In this document: positions 33,054-41,962 of the stretch, one piece after another
Layout of the letters: each line of letters opens with the position of its first letter
How positions within the stretch are numbered: position 1 is the stretch's first letter
Source: Vibrio hepatarius
GTDB lineage: Bacteria; Pseudomonadota; Gammaproteobacteria; Enterobacterales; Vibrionaceae
Length of the DNA stretch: 64,000 nucleotides
NCBI RefSeq assembly: GCF_011806575.1
Contig: NZ_JAATOO010000021.1
Span: forward strand, 22,107-86,106
Direction: 5' to 3'
The notes under the pieces: generated by a model
What the model was told of the DNA's origin: nothing
What the model saw: the letters and a program-made list of their open reading frames with translations, nothing else
The model's database searches: none
Made by a program: the position numbers and the translations under genes

Positions 33054-35753
33054 CTAGGAACGAATGGATGTTTTGAATAATCTTAGTCGGTTTGCATTGC
33101 TGACAACGGTAATCGAAGACAATGCCATGGCGGCTCCCGCGACTACGGGGCTAAGAAGAAAACCAAATGCTGGGTAAAGTACGCCTGCAGCAACTGGGAT
33201 ACCCAGTGTGTTATACACAAAGGCGCCAAATAGGTTTTGCTTCATATTCTTTACGGTGGCTTTCGACAATTCGATGGCTTTAACCACGGCAAGTGGTGAT
33301 GAGTTCAGCAGCGTCATTTGTGCACTTTCAATTGCAACATCACTGCCGCTGCCCATCGCGATACCAATATCGGCAAGCGCGAGAGCTGGTGCGTCATTGA
33401 CACCATCACCAATCATGGCGACTTTCAACCCGCTTTGTTGTAACTGTTTAATATGGCCTGCTTTTTCATCCGGTAATACCTGAGATATGACCTGCTCGAT
33501 ACCGATTTGCTCTGCGATGGCTTTCGCGACGTGATGATTGTCACCCGTTAACATCACAGGCGTAATATTTAGCGCTTTCAATTCTGCGACGGCCTGCTTG
33601 GCGTCTTCCTTCAACGAATCTGCAATCGCTATGATGCCGACCACTTTTTCATCTAGAGCTATGACTATTGGGGTGGCCGCGTTTTGCTCACTTTGCTGGA
33701 TAGCATCTTTGAGTGGTGATAAGTCCCAACCTTGCTTTTCGGCGTAATTCAAAGAGGTCGCCGACAGTGTTTGCGACTGGTACTGACCAAACACGCCTTT
33801 ACCACGTTCATTGCTAAACGCACCCACCTCGACCGGAGTCACGTTACGGTTATTCGCTTCGTTAACGATGGCTTTGGCTAACGGGTGTTCAGAGTGCTGT
33901 TCAATACCTGCGGCAAGGGCGAGTAATTGCTTGTCATCACCATCAACCGAATATAGTGACTGAACTTCTGGCTTGCCGAGCGTTAATGTTCCTGTTTTAT
34001 CAAACACAACCGTATCGATCTTGCTAGCACTTTGTAAAACATCGGCGTCTTTGATTAGTATGCCCATTTCCGCTGCTTTACCGATACCCACCGTCACGGA
34101 AAGTGGCGTCGCTAAGCCGAGCGCACAAGGGCAGGCGATAATCAATACTGTTGTTGAAACTACCAGCATGTAACTGGCTTTCGGATCTGGGCCAACCATA
34201 AACCAAACTGCGGCAGCAAGAATGGCAATCGCGACGACCACAGGTACAAATATTGACGAGATCTGGTCTGCCAATTTAGCAATCGCTGGTTTGCTGCTTT
34301 GTGCTTCTCTCACTAACGAGATGATACGAGACAACATGGTGTTGCTGCCAATGCCTGTTGCCTTGATGATCAATCCGCCGTCTTGATTTAGTGTGCCCGC
34401 AGAGACAAAGTCTGATGTCTGTTTATGAACAGGTACAGGCTCCCCTGTCAGCATGGATTCATCTAGGTAAGATTGACCCGAGACAACTTGCCCATCGACA
34501 GGTACTTTTTCGCCCGGTTTGATTCTTAACTGCATCCCCAACGTAATGTCGTTAATTGAAACGGTGACATCGCCATTGTCGGTTACTTGGGTGGCTTCGT
34601 TTGGCTGCAGGTTAATTAAGGCTTGCAGTGAGCGCGTTGTTTTCGCTTTTGCTTTTGCCTCTATATAGTGACCAAGCGATATCAAACCAATGATCATCGC
34701 GCTGGCTTCGAAGTAAACATGACGCGAGGCTTCAGGGAACCAAGTAGGGAACGCAACGACCAGCATTGAGAATAGCCAAGCTGCGCCCGTTCCGAGTGCC
34801 ACTAGGGTATCCATGGTAGCGCGCTTGTGAGTCAATGCTTGCCAAGCGTTGCTGAAGAAGCTTTTTCCTGCCGTAGAAAGAAGCACTAAACAGATGATGC
34901 CGATAGCGCCCCAAACCAGTTGGTCGCTGGTGGAACGGATCATCATATTGCCGCCAGCTAGGCCCCAGAGCATCAGTGGACCACCGACGAGTAAGCCCGC
35001 CCAAGCACTTTTCTTAAAGTAGGCTTGCGTCTGAATTTGTTGCTCGAGTTGTTTGCTTTGTTGTTGCTGTGGGTCGTCAATGACTTCCGCTTGGTAACCC
35101 GCGCGCTTAACCGAATCCAATATGACTTGGATCGTTTGCGAATCCTCAGATGTCACGAACACTAAAGCGCTTTGTTCAGCCAAGTTGACCTGTGCCCGCT
35201 CAACATTGGCATTGCTGAGCAGTGCCTTTTCAACCGAAGTCACACAGCTGGCGCATGTCATGCCGGATAATAATAAGTGAATAGCCGTTGCCGAGTCAGA
35301 AGGTTGTTCATTTTTCACTGTTTCAGTAACAGGTTTTTCTTCTACGACTTCAGTGGGAACCGGGTCTACTTTTTGTTGGTAGGCGTGATAACCACAATCC
35401 TCTATAAGGTCGATGACATCTTCAAGTGCAAGAAGGGTAGATACAGTCAGTTCTGTTTTTGATACATCAAATTGCCCCACCAATGGTTGCTCTTCGAGCT
35501 TCGCTTTCACCTTGCTAACACACTTGCCGCAACTTAACCCTTCTAAGTAAAGGTGGAATTGATGACCCGCTTGATAGCCGAGCGCGTGAATCGTTGTTTC
35601 TAGATCCGCGAACGGATGATCACTCGTTAAAACGACCTGAGTTGGAGACAGCTCTTTGATCGTGACGTTGTATTTTGATGTGAGTTCTCTTTCTACTTTC
35701 CTTGCACAACCCATGCAATTTAAACCAGAGAGAGGAATATCGAACTGATACAT
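33054..35753 (-). CDS. copA: Cu(I)-exporting P1B-type ATPase CopA
   Basis: From the ATG at 35753 (899 aa) the protein has three N-terminal heavy-metal domains with CMGC (13-16), CGKC (75-78) and CASC (167-170). These are followed by the TGEP actuator motif (436-439), the membrane CPC (541-543), the phospho-Asp585 in DKTGTL, and GDGVND (782-787). It pumps Cu(I) to the periplasm. I rejected the longer frame to 35852 because it crosses the CueR promoter and adds non-family residues. It is the first gene of the operon with DUF411. No cueR is visible nearby, so the regulator is encoded elsewhere. Confidence 0.96.
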   Translation of the reverse strand: MYQFDIPLSGLNCMGCARKVERELTSKYNVTIKELSPTQVVLTSDHPFADLETTIHALGYQAGHQFHLYLEGLSCGKCVSKVKAKLEEQPLVGQFDVSKTELTVSTLLALEDVIDLIEDCGYHAYQQKVDPVPTEVVEEKPVTETVKNEQPSDSATAIHLLLSGMTCASCVTSVEKALLSNANVERAQVNLAEQSALVFVTSEDSQTIQVILDSVKRAGYQAEVIDDPQQQQSKQLEQQIQTQAYFKKSAWAGLLVGGPLMLWGLAGGNMMIRSTSDQLVWGAIGIICLVLLSTAGKSFFSNAWQALTHKRATMDTLVALGTGAAWLFSMLVVAFPTWFPEASRHVYFEASAMIIGLISLGHYIEAKAKAKTTRSLQALINLQPNEATQVTDNGDVTVSINDITLGMQLRIKPGEKVPVDGQVVSGQSYLDESMLTGEPVPVHKQTSDFVSAGTLNQDGGLIIKATGIGSNTMLSRIISLVREAQSSKPAIAKLADQISSIFVPVVVAIAILAAAVWFMVGPDPKASYMLVVSTTVLIIACPCALGLATPLSVTVGIGKAAEMGILIKDADVLQSASKIDTVVFDKTGTLTLGKPEVQSLYSVDGDDKQLLALAAGIEQHSEHPLAKAIVNEANNRNVTPVEVGAFSNERGKGVFGQYQSQTLSATSLNYAEKQGWDLSPLKDAIQQSEQNAATPIVIALDEKVVGIIAIADSLKEDAKQAVAELKALNITPVMLTGDNHHVAKAIAEQIGIEQVISQVLPDEKAGHIKQLQQSGLKVAMIGDGVNDAPALALADIGIAMGSGSDVAIESAQMTLLNSSPLAVVKAIELSKATVKNMKQNLFGAFVYNTLGIPVAAGVLYPAFGFLLSPVVAGAAMALSSITVVSNANRLRLFKTSIRS

Positions 35754-35785
35754 ACCTAACACCTTCAAATATTGGATTGCTATTG

Positions 35786-35816
35786 AGCATAAACCTTTCC
35801 TCAAGGGAAAGGTCAA
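35786..35816 (-). promoter_or_regulatory. CueR-controlled promoter of copA
   Basis: On the minus strand: -35 TTGACC (35816-35811), a 19-bp spacer, and -10 TATGCT (35791-35786). The spacer overlaps a perfect 8-5-8 dyad ACCTTTCC / GGAAAGGT (35813-35793). The overlong spacer with an internal dyad is the hallmark of MerR-family promoters, and the sequence is close to the E. coli copA promoter. Confidence 0.93.
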
Positions 35817-36146
35817 GCTTTTAGGAATTGTTTTTAAAAACGTCAAAATCACCTTGCTAAGTCTCTGTTTTGACAGTTTTTTATGCGAGTTATATCAATA
35901 TTATCCAATCGCAAATCTAAAGTTCCGTAAATTGGAAAAAAATCGCTGTGAAGTGCGACGAAATTTTATTGCTTTCTGTCTGTTTGCAAGTGATGAAAAA
36001 CAAAATTGACGTTTATGTTTAACGTTTGCTTGTTTTTAAGGCTTTGATTTTAAATGATTTATATCGGTTTTTATTTTTTGACTTTGAAGGAGGTCAGAGT
36101 TTTTTTTGAGCTAATTCCTAACACGAAAGAAGTTTGCCAACATTTC

Positions 36147-36200
36147 CCCTGTCCATGCAGGGTCTTTACGTAAATCGAGCTTTGGTCTGCGTAAAGACCC
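36147..36200 (+). promoter_or_regulatory. Mutually exclusive hairpins in the chiP 5-prime leader
   Basis: Hairpin 1 is CCCTG / CAGGG (36147-36151 and 36158-36162). Hairpin 2 has perfect 11-bp arms GGGTCTTTACG / CGTAAAGACCC (36160-36170 and 36190-36200). They share three G residues, so only one can form at a time. Hairpin 2 ends 34 nt before the ATG. The rest of the 35.82-36.15 kb gap is AT-rich and holds no gene. Confidence 0.6.
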
Positions 36201-36234
36201 ATATAAATAAAATTCTAAAATAGGGGTTTTTATT

Positions 36235-37359
36235 ATGTCTCAATTCAAAAAAACAATAATCGGAGCAGCGATTGCAGCGAGTACTTTGGCCACAGGTAGC
36301 GTTTACGCAGATGGTGCGAACAGTGATGCAGCAAAAGAGTATCTAACCAAAGACTCATTTGCTTATGAGGTTTACGGCATTATCGCAATGCAAGCCGCTT
36401 ACCGTGACTACGACTCTGGTAGCTCGGCGACAGACGACGACCTAGGTGGCATGCAGCTAAATAATGAATCTCGTGTTGGTTTCCGTGGTAAAAAACAATT
36501 TGCAAACTTTGGCCCGACTTTTATCTGGCAAATTGAAGGTGGCTACGTAGACCCAAGTTTTGGTGGTGAAGGCGCAGGGCTGGGTGAGCGTGATACGTTT
36601 GTCGGTTTTGAAGGTGAATCACTGGGTCAAATCCGATTAGGTCGCGTTCTGACACCAATGTACGAACTTGTCGACTGGCCTGCGTCTAACCCTGGTTTAG
36701 GCGATGTTTATGACTGGGGCGGTGCTATCGGTGGTGCGAAATATCAAGATCGTCAGTCCAACACAATCCGCTGGGACTCTCCTTTATACGGCGATGCATT
36801 CTCTATTGACGCCGCAGTCGGTGCGGGTGACAAAGCTGGTCTAGGTGAAGGCGACGACTACTGGGCGGGCATTGCAGCGCACTACAAACTCGGTCCGATT
36901 CAATTTGACTTAGCTTATGAAGGTAACCGAGATATCGTCACAGAAGGGCAAAACTGGGATAACAATACCTACTTAGTTGGTATGCAAGGCTGGTTTGATA
37001 ACGGTATCTCATTCTTCGCTCAGTACAAATACATGGAAGCGGATGCAAGTAATGGTGTAGACGAGAAACAAGACGCGGTTTCTGCTGGTTTGATGTACAC
37101 CACTGGTGACTGGCAATACAAGCTGGGCTATGCAGCGAACTTTGACCTAGAGCGCGATGGTAAGACAATCGACGATACCGCGGATGACGTACTGTCGGCG
37201 CAAGTGATGTACTTTGTTGACCCATCAGCAGTGCTTTACGTACGTGCGCGTACTCTAGATTTCGGTGACGGTGCAGAGACATTAGACGATGCAACAAAAA
37301 CTCGTTGGAAATCGGCAGACTACGATGAGTTCTCTGTCGGCGTAGAATACTACTTCTAA
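36235..37359 (+). CDS. chiP: Chitoporin ChiP
   Basis: The 374-aa precursor has a 25-residue signal peptide. The mature protein begins DGANSDAAK, the nine-residue N-plug described for Vibrio harveyi ChiP. In mature numbering, Glu53 (NNESR), Arg94 (GERDTF) and Trp136 (YDWGG), the residues known to contact chitooligosaccharide, are all at the expected places. It forms a trimeric outer-membrane channel for chitin oligomers. It ends in the barrel signature EYYF. A long structured leader precedes it and a terminator follows, so it is a stand-alone gene. Confidence 0.93.
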   Translation: MSQFKKTIIGAAIAASTLATGSVYADGANSDAAKEYLTKDSFAYEVYGIIAMQAAYRDYDSGSSATDDDLGGMQLNNESRVGFRGKKQFANFGPTFIWQIEGGYVDPSFGGEGAGLGERDTFVGFEGESLGQIRLGRVLTPMYELVDWPASNPGLGDVYDWGGAIGGAKYQDRQSNTIRWDSPLYGDAFSIDAAVGAGDKAGLGEGDDYWAGIAAHYKLGPIQFDLAYEGNRDIVTEGQNWDNNTYLVGMQGWFDNGISFFAQYKYMEADASNGVDEKQDAVSAGLMYTTGDWQYKLGYAANFDLERDGKTIDDTADDVLSAQVMYFVDPSAVLYVRARTLDFGDGAETLDDATKTRWKSADYDEFSVGVEYYF

Positions 37360-37369
37360 CGCTAGCCAT

Positions 37370-37393
37370 AAAAAGGGCGGCAACGCCCTTTTT
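37370..37393 (+). terminator. Intrinsic terminator of chiP
   Basis: AAAAAGGGCG / CGCCCTTTTT stem with a GCAA tetraloop. Confidence 0.92.
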
Positions 37394-37480
37394 GGTGTGA
37401 GTACTCATTTACATAGATCACTGAAATACCCGGCCTGTTGTTTCAGTGATTTATCTAAATTGGTACAAGATGAGAAAACC

Positions 37481-38077
37481 ATGATGAAAAAAACAACGAC
37501 AGTTTTAAGCCTTTGCGCCTTGCTTACTTCGCCTGTATTTGCCGCTCAACTGACTCTCCAGCAAGAACTCGTGCCTCGAGTGTTAAACGGAGAGTTTGTC
37601 TATCCTGAGCGCATTTCTGCCAATAACAGCATTCAAATTGAAGAGGGGCACAACCAACTTGCGGTCACCGTGGGCCAAATTGTGTTTGAAGATGGCAAGC
37701 GCCGTAAGTTTGATTCTCAACCGTTGATCTTGGAATTTAGCGCAGAAAAAGACGCCGAGCTTACGCTGAGTTATAACAAGCTGCGCACAATTGAAGAAGC
37801 AAAAGCGTTTGACCGCGAACCTAAAGTGACGCTGTTAGATGATAGCGGCAGCAAAGTAGAGTTCAGCATGACTCAGTTGCGTAAAGGGGGCATGCAAGGC
37901 TTTAGGGATTATGAGCGCGAAGTCGCGGACTACAATCTGGCACTGAATAAGCGAGTGACCAAAGAGAGCATCGCTCAGTCTCCGCAAGAAACCCAAAGTC
38001 TCAAAGCGTCATTTAACAATTTAAGCCGTGAAGAGCAACAAGAGTTTATGCAATGGGCAATGCGTAATTTGAAATAG
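37481..38077 (+). CDS. DUF2057 (YccT-like) periplasmic protein
   Basis: From the ATG at 37481 (198 aa) it has a signal peptide ending VFA and a DUF2057 domain (LVPRVLNGEFV ... LTLSYNKL). The C-terminus REEQQEFMQWAMRNLK is family-typical. The function of the family is unknown. The open frame begins 28 codons earlier but that part is not a signal sequence. It stands between chiP and gltX and has no obvious partner. Confidence 0.85.
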   Translation: MMKKTTTVLSLCALLTSPVFAAQLTLQQELVPRVLNGEFVYPERISANNSIQIEEGHNQLAVTVGQIVFEDGKRRKFDSQPLILEFSAEKDAELTLSYNKLRTIEEAKAFDREPKVTLLDDSGSKVEFSMTQLRKGGMQGFRDYEREVADYNLALNKRVTKESIAQSPQETQSLKASFNNLSREEQQEFMQWAMRNLK

Positions 38078-38263
38078 TCCTGTAAGACGAGCGAAGAGTT
38101 CAATGGGAAGGCAGTTCATTTATCTGGGCTGTCTTGCGGCTATTTCTGGCGTCAAACCACACGCAAGGATTGTAACCTTGCTTTACGGTGGTAAAATGTC
38201 GCCACTTTTATCCTTGATATTACAACGAGCTCACTCGTTGCTCATTACCCCTAAGGAACTCAG

Positions 38264-39691
38264 ATGACGGTTAAAACTCGTTTTGCTCCTAGCCCAACAG
38301 GCTATCTTCACGTTGGTGGTGCACGTACAGCACTGTACTCTTGGCTATTTGCTAAAAACCAGGGCGGTGAATTCGTTCTGCGTATTGAAGATACTGACCT
38401 AGAGCGTAACTCTCAGGAAGCTGTAGACGCGATCTTGGAAGGCATGCAATGGATGGGACTAGAGTGGGACGAGGGTCCTTACTTCCAATCAAAGCGTTTT
38501 GACCGTTACAACGAAATGGTTGATAAACTGCTAGCAGAAGATAAAGCGTACAAGTGTTACGCGTCAAAAGAACTGCTAGAAGAAATCCGCGCTGAGCAAG
38601 AAGAGAACAAACAGATCCCACGTTACGATGCTAACCACCCTAAGATTGTTGCGGCAAATGCAGCGGCAAAAGAGGGCGACCCTTGTGTGATTCGTTTCCG
38701 CAACCCGAAAGAAGGTAGCGTAATCTTTGATGACCAGATCCGCGGTCGCATCGAGATCAGTAACCAGCAACTGGACGACTTGATCATTCGCCGTACTGAC
38801 GGTTCTCCAACTTACAACTTCGTCGTTGTTGTGGATGACTGGGATATGGGTATCACTCACGTTGTTCGTGGCGAAGACCATATCAACAACACACCACGTC
38901 AAATCAACATTTATGAAGCCTTGGGTGCGCCAGTACCAACATTTGCACACTGTGCGATGATTCTAGGTGATGATGGTGCGAAATTGTCTAAGCGTCACGG
39001 CGCGGTATCGGTAATGCAATACCGTGATGAAGGTTACCTACCAAACGCGCTAAACAACTACCTAGTTCGTTTAGGCTGGTCTCACGGTGACCAAGAAATC
39101 TTCTCTCAAGAAGAGATGATTGACCTGTTCAGCTTGAACGCGATTTCTAAGTCAGCGTCAGCGTTCAACACTGATAAGCTGCTTTGGTTGAACAACCACT
39201 ACATCAAAACATCTGAGCCAGAATACGTGGCTAAGCACCTGCAATGGCACTTAGATCAGCAAAAACTGAATGTAGAAAATGGTCCGGCGATTACGGACGT
39301 AATCAAACTGGTTGGTGAGCGTTGCAACACCTTGGTCGAGCTTGCTGAGCAAATCCGATACTTCTACGAAGACTTTTCTGAGTTTGAAGCGGGCGCAGCG
39401 AAGAAACACCTGCGCGGTGTAGCAAAAGAGCCTCTAGAACTTGCGCTTGCGAAAGCAGAAGCTCTGCAAGAGTGGACAACTGACAATATCAAACAAGGCG
39501 TAATCGCAGCGGTTTGTGAAGAGCTAGAAATTGGTATGGGCAAAATCGGTATGCCACTGCGTGTTGCAGTGACTGGCGGTGGTCAATCACCATCAGTTGA
39601 CGCTGTGATGGAACTTGTGGGCAAAGAGCGTGTGATTGCACGTATCAAGATGGCTCTAGACTTTATCGCTGAGCGTGAAGCGAACGCGTAA
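38264..39691 (+). CDS. gltX: Glutamyl-tRNA synthetase
   Basis: The 475-aa class I aminoacyl-tRNA synthetase has a HIGH-like motif PTGYLHVGGARTAL near residues 11-24 and a KMSKS-like KLSKR at 240-244. It charges tRNA-Glu. The helical anticodon-binding C-terminus is complete. It has its own terminator and no co-transcribed neighbour. Confidence 0.98.
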   Translation: MTVKTRFAPSPTGYLHVGGARTALYSWLFAKNQGGEFVLRIEDTDLERNSQEAVDAILEGMQWMGLEWDEGPYFQSKRFDRYNEMVDKLLAEDKAYKCYASKELLEEIRAEQEENKQIPRYDANHPKIVAANAAAKEGDPCVIRFRNPKEGSVIFDDQIRGRIEISNQQLDDLIIRRTDGSPTYNFVVVVDDWDMGITHVVRGEDHINNTPRQINIYEALGAPVPTFAHCAMILGDDGAKLSKRHGAVSVMQYRDEGYLPNALNNYLVRLGWSHGDQEIFSQEEMIDLFSLNAISKSASAFNTDKLLWLNNHYIKTSEPEYVAKHLQWHLDQQKLNVENGPAITDVIKLVGERCNTLVELAEQIRYFYEDFSEFEAGAAKKHLRGVAKEPLELALAKAEALQEWTTDNIKQGVIAAVCEELEIGMGKIGMPLRVAVTGGGQSPSVDAVMELVGKERVIARIKMALDFIAEREANA

Positions 39692-39712
39692 GCCAACGAC
39701 TTATTTTGTTTG

Positions 39713-39743
39713 AAAAACCGCAGCTAATGGCTGCGGTTTTTTT
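39713..39743 (+). terminator. Intrinsic terminator of gltX
   Basis: AAAAACCGCAGC / GCTGCGGTTTTT stem with a 5-nt loop and a T7 tail. Confidence 0.93.
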
Positions 39744-39980
39744 ATATCTCGAGTATCAATAATTAAACTTAGTTGCATAACAGTTGTGTAAAAGCCCTTA
39801 TAAATTAACAGGATATATACTATTTAGACGAGTGCTTAGGTCGCCCATATCATCGATTTGTTCGTCTTGAAAGTGAGAATTGCGTAAAATCGTAATCAAA
39901 TAGTTAAAATTGACACAAACCAATTTGTACTGCTTATGAGATGAAGTTAACATTGTGCCTGATTCATACTGTAACGCATT

Positions 39981-40014
39981 ACTATCTGGAGCGTGGAGTG
40001 TATCTCTAGATAGT
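39981..40014 (+). promoter_or_regulatory. Leader hairpin of ompA
   Basis: ACTATCT / AGATAGT, 7-bp arms with a 20-nt loop, end 31 nt before the ompA ATG. Stable 5-prime hairpins are known to protect E. coli ompA mRNA; the same role here is inference. The rest of the 354-nt gltX-ompA gap shows no gene; a TTGACA at 39910 could be a -35 box. Confidence 0.4.
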
Positions 40015-40045
40015 GTCAATGTACGTGTCAATTAGGAATATAATA

Positions 40046-41020
40046 ATGAAAAAGTTAGCAGCAGTAATTTCAACGACTCTTATCATGGCATCAGCTTCAG
40101 CCAACGCTGAAGTGTACTTAGGTGCTAAAGCGGGGGCGACCTTCCTACACAGCTTATGTGACTCTGGTACATCAGGTTCGTGTGATGAAGATTCATGGGC
40201 TCTGGGCGCTTTTCTAGGCTACGAAATCAACGATACGTTTGCTCTTGAAGCAGGCTTTGATGCGCTGGGTGAGACAACTAGTGGTGATCTAGACGATGAG
40301 TCTTTAAAAGCTTACACCATCGCACCTCGTTATACTCAAGAACTAGCCGATGACCTAGATGTGTTCGCGAAACTAGGTGGTGCATTTGTAGATTACGCAG
40401 ATGAAGAAGATTGGGCACTACTAGGTGCAATAGGTTTGTCATACAACCTAACTAAGAACATCGATCTTCAAGCAGAATACCAGCACATCAACTACATCGA
40501 TGTTGACGTTCGTGAGTTTAACGCTAACTCATTCACGCTTGGTTTCCGCACTAAGTTTGGCGGCAGCGATGACGAAACGGCTGAGCCAGTACAAGAAGTC
40601 ATGGTTGAAGAAGCAGTCGAGCAACCAGTTGAAGAGCCAGTAGAACCAGTAACGAAGAAGTTTGAAAAAATCTCTATTGATTCTGGTAACTTTGAACTAA
40701 ACAGTGCTGAGCTAAACTCAGAAGGTAAGCAAGAAGCGGATCGTCTAGCAGTACTGATGAACGAGCACCCTGAAGCTAAAGTTGAGCTAGTCGGTTACAC
40801 CGATTCACTAGGTGCAGCTTCATACAACCAGAAGTTGTCTGAGAAGCGCGCGCAAGCTGTTGCTGATGAGCTAATCGACCAAGGTGTTGATTCATCGCGC
40901 ATCACTGTACGTGGTGAAGGTGAAAACAACCCAATCGCATCGAACGACACTAAAGAAGGCCGCGCGAAGAACCGTCGCGTAGAGATCTTGGTTCCTGAAT
41001 TCGAATACGAAGTGAAGTAA
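40046..41020 (+). CDS. ompA: Outer-membrane protein OmpA
   Basis: From the ATG at 40046 (324 aa) it has a signal peptide ending ANA, an N-terminal eight-stranded barrel (about 22-180; contains a Cys pair in LCDSGTSGSCDED), an acidic Pro/Glu/Val hinge (about 185-215), and a C-terminal OmpA-like peptidoglycan-binding domain with the NRRVEI motif near the end. It links the outer membrane to peptidoglycan. The upstream in-frame ATG at 40013 is not preceded by a better ribosome site and lacks a signal start. Confidence 0.95.
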   Translation: MKKLAAVISTTLIMASASANAEVYLGAKAGATFLHSLCDSGTSGSCDEDSWALGAFLGYEINDTFALEAGFDALGETTSGDLDDESLKAYTIAPRYTQELADDLDVFAKLGGAFVDYADEEDWALLGAIGLSYNLTKNIDLQAEYQHINYIDVDVREFNANSFTLGFRTKFGGSDDETAEPVQEVMVEEAVEQPVEEPVEPVTKKFEKISIDSGNFELNSAELNSEGKQEADRLAVLMNEHPEAKVELVGYTDSLGAASYNQKLSEKRAQAVADELIDQGVDSSRITVRGEGENNPIASNDTKEGRAKNRRVEILVPEFEYEVK

Positions 41021-41040
41021 TTCACTACTCAATCAATACG

Positions 41041-41071
41041 AAAAAGCCTTGGTTAATCCCAAGGCTTTTTT
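41041..41071. terminator. Bidirectional terminator between ompA and the AP2-like gene
   Basis: AAAAAGCCTTGG / CCAAGGCTTTTT stem with a 6-nt loop and T6. Confidence 0.93.
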
Positions 41072-41086
41072 ATGCATTTAGTACGG

Positions 41087-41593
41087 TCATTTCAAATCGA
41101 TACTATTGAGTCTACCCATAAACTCTAATATTTCTAAGTTGTCTTTGTTGGCTTCGAGCAGTGCTTTCTTTGTTTTAGTGTAAGCCGCCAGACGGCCATG
41201 TTTTTTGATTGAGCAGACAACGCTTTTGTAAATCAATTTACCGTTGTCATCATAATTTCGCCATGCGGCAATATAGCATTCGTCTTTCGCGTCAGGGTCG
41301 TCTTTGGTTGGTCGAGGTTTAAAGATGATTTTTGGTTCCACAGAGTGAGGCAGCCTAGTCATCAAATATGGATCTTTTAACAGTCTACGCCAGAATTTGC
41401 CCCACATCGCAGAACCCAGTTCATTACGCAGTTTGATCGCTTTCTTTAAGCCTTTCTTTTCTCCGATACGCACATAACCCACAGAGCGATGAAGAACTTT
41501 ATCGTCTGGCGTATGGATATGTATCTTAAACGCAGTCTTCGCTTTAGAGATAAACCGATGACCCGTATTTGTGGTCAAGTTACTCTTTTTCAT
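41087..41593 (-). CDS. Protein with two AP2-like repeats, putative DNA-binding
   Basis: The 168-aa basic protein has no signal or membrane segment. Two segments look like tandem degenerate AP2/integrase-N-like units: about 20-60 (FKIHIHTPDDK ... GLKKAIKLRNEL) and about 107-152 (CYIAAWRNYDDNGK ... YTKTKKALLEA). Each has a three-strand meander, then an amphipathic helix, the AP2 pattern. The assignment is mine by eye and not from a search. AP2 domains in bacteria occur in homing endonucleases and integrases, but no catalytic domain is present here. It lies beside tRNA-Arg, and the 240-nt gap between them holds no gene. Confidence 0.55.
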   Translation of the reverse strand: MKKSNLTTNTGHRFISKAKTAFKIHIHTPDDKVLHRSVGYVRIGEKKGLKKAIKLRNELGSAMWGKFWRRLLKDPYLMTRLPHSVEPKIIFKPRPTKDDPDAKDECYIAAWRNYDDNGKLIYKSVVCSIKKHGRLAAYTKTKKALLEANKDNLEILEFMGRLNSIDLK

Positions 41594-41796
41594 TCTATTA
41601 CTATCGACAACTTTGTTAGTTATATTTTAGATGACTGTTACGATAACGCGCAGTTAGATGGGCATATAACGGAGTGATGTACCGATTGTCTCAAAATTGA
41701 ATCTCATTGACTTATTGAGATGCGAAATTGCGACGTCAGAGAGCAGTTTGGACATTTCTGATAATGAAAAGATGAAATATTCTTAAGCTTGGTAAG

Positions 41797-41824
41797 AAAA
41801 AAAAGCCGACATGAGTGTCGGCTT
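41797..41824 (-). terminator. Intrinsic terminator of tRNA-Arg
   Basis: AAGCCGACA / TGTCGGCTT with a TGAG loop, followed by T8 on the minus strand, 10 nt past the CCA end of the tRNA. Confidence 0.93.
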
Positions 41825-41833
41825 GAGAAAAGT

Positions 41834-41910
41834 TGGCGCTCCCGACAGGATTCGAACCTGTGACCTATCCCTTAGGAGGGGATCGCGCTATCCAGCTGTG
41901 CCACGGGAGC
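41834..41910 (-). tRNA. tRNA-Arg (anticodon CCT)
   Basis: On the minus strand: acceptor GCTCCCG / CGGGAGC, anticodon arm ATCCC-CTCCTAA-GGGAT giving anticodon CCT (reads AGG), T arm ACAGG-TTCGAAT-CCTGT, and encoded CCA. The total is 77 nt. A single D-stem mismatch (A-C) is tolerable. Downstream is a clear terminator. Confidence 0.96.
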
Positions 41911-41962
41911 GTGGGAGTATCATACTAAAAATATCGCTGATGTTAACCTTTAACTTACTGAT

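Noticed and set aside
35753..35852. Longer CopA start 33 codons upstream
   Set aside because: It would place the CueR promoter inside the coding region and adds residues unlike any CopA N-terminus.
41594..41833. Remnant of a mobile element at tRNA-Arg
   Set aside because: No integrase, no duplicated tRNA end and no other mobile gene is visible; only the AP2-like protein raises the idea.
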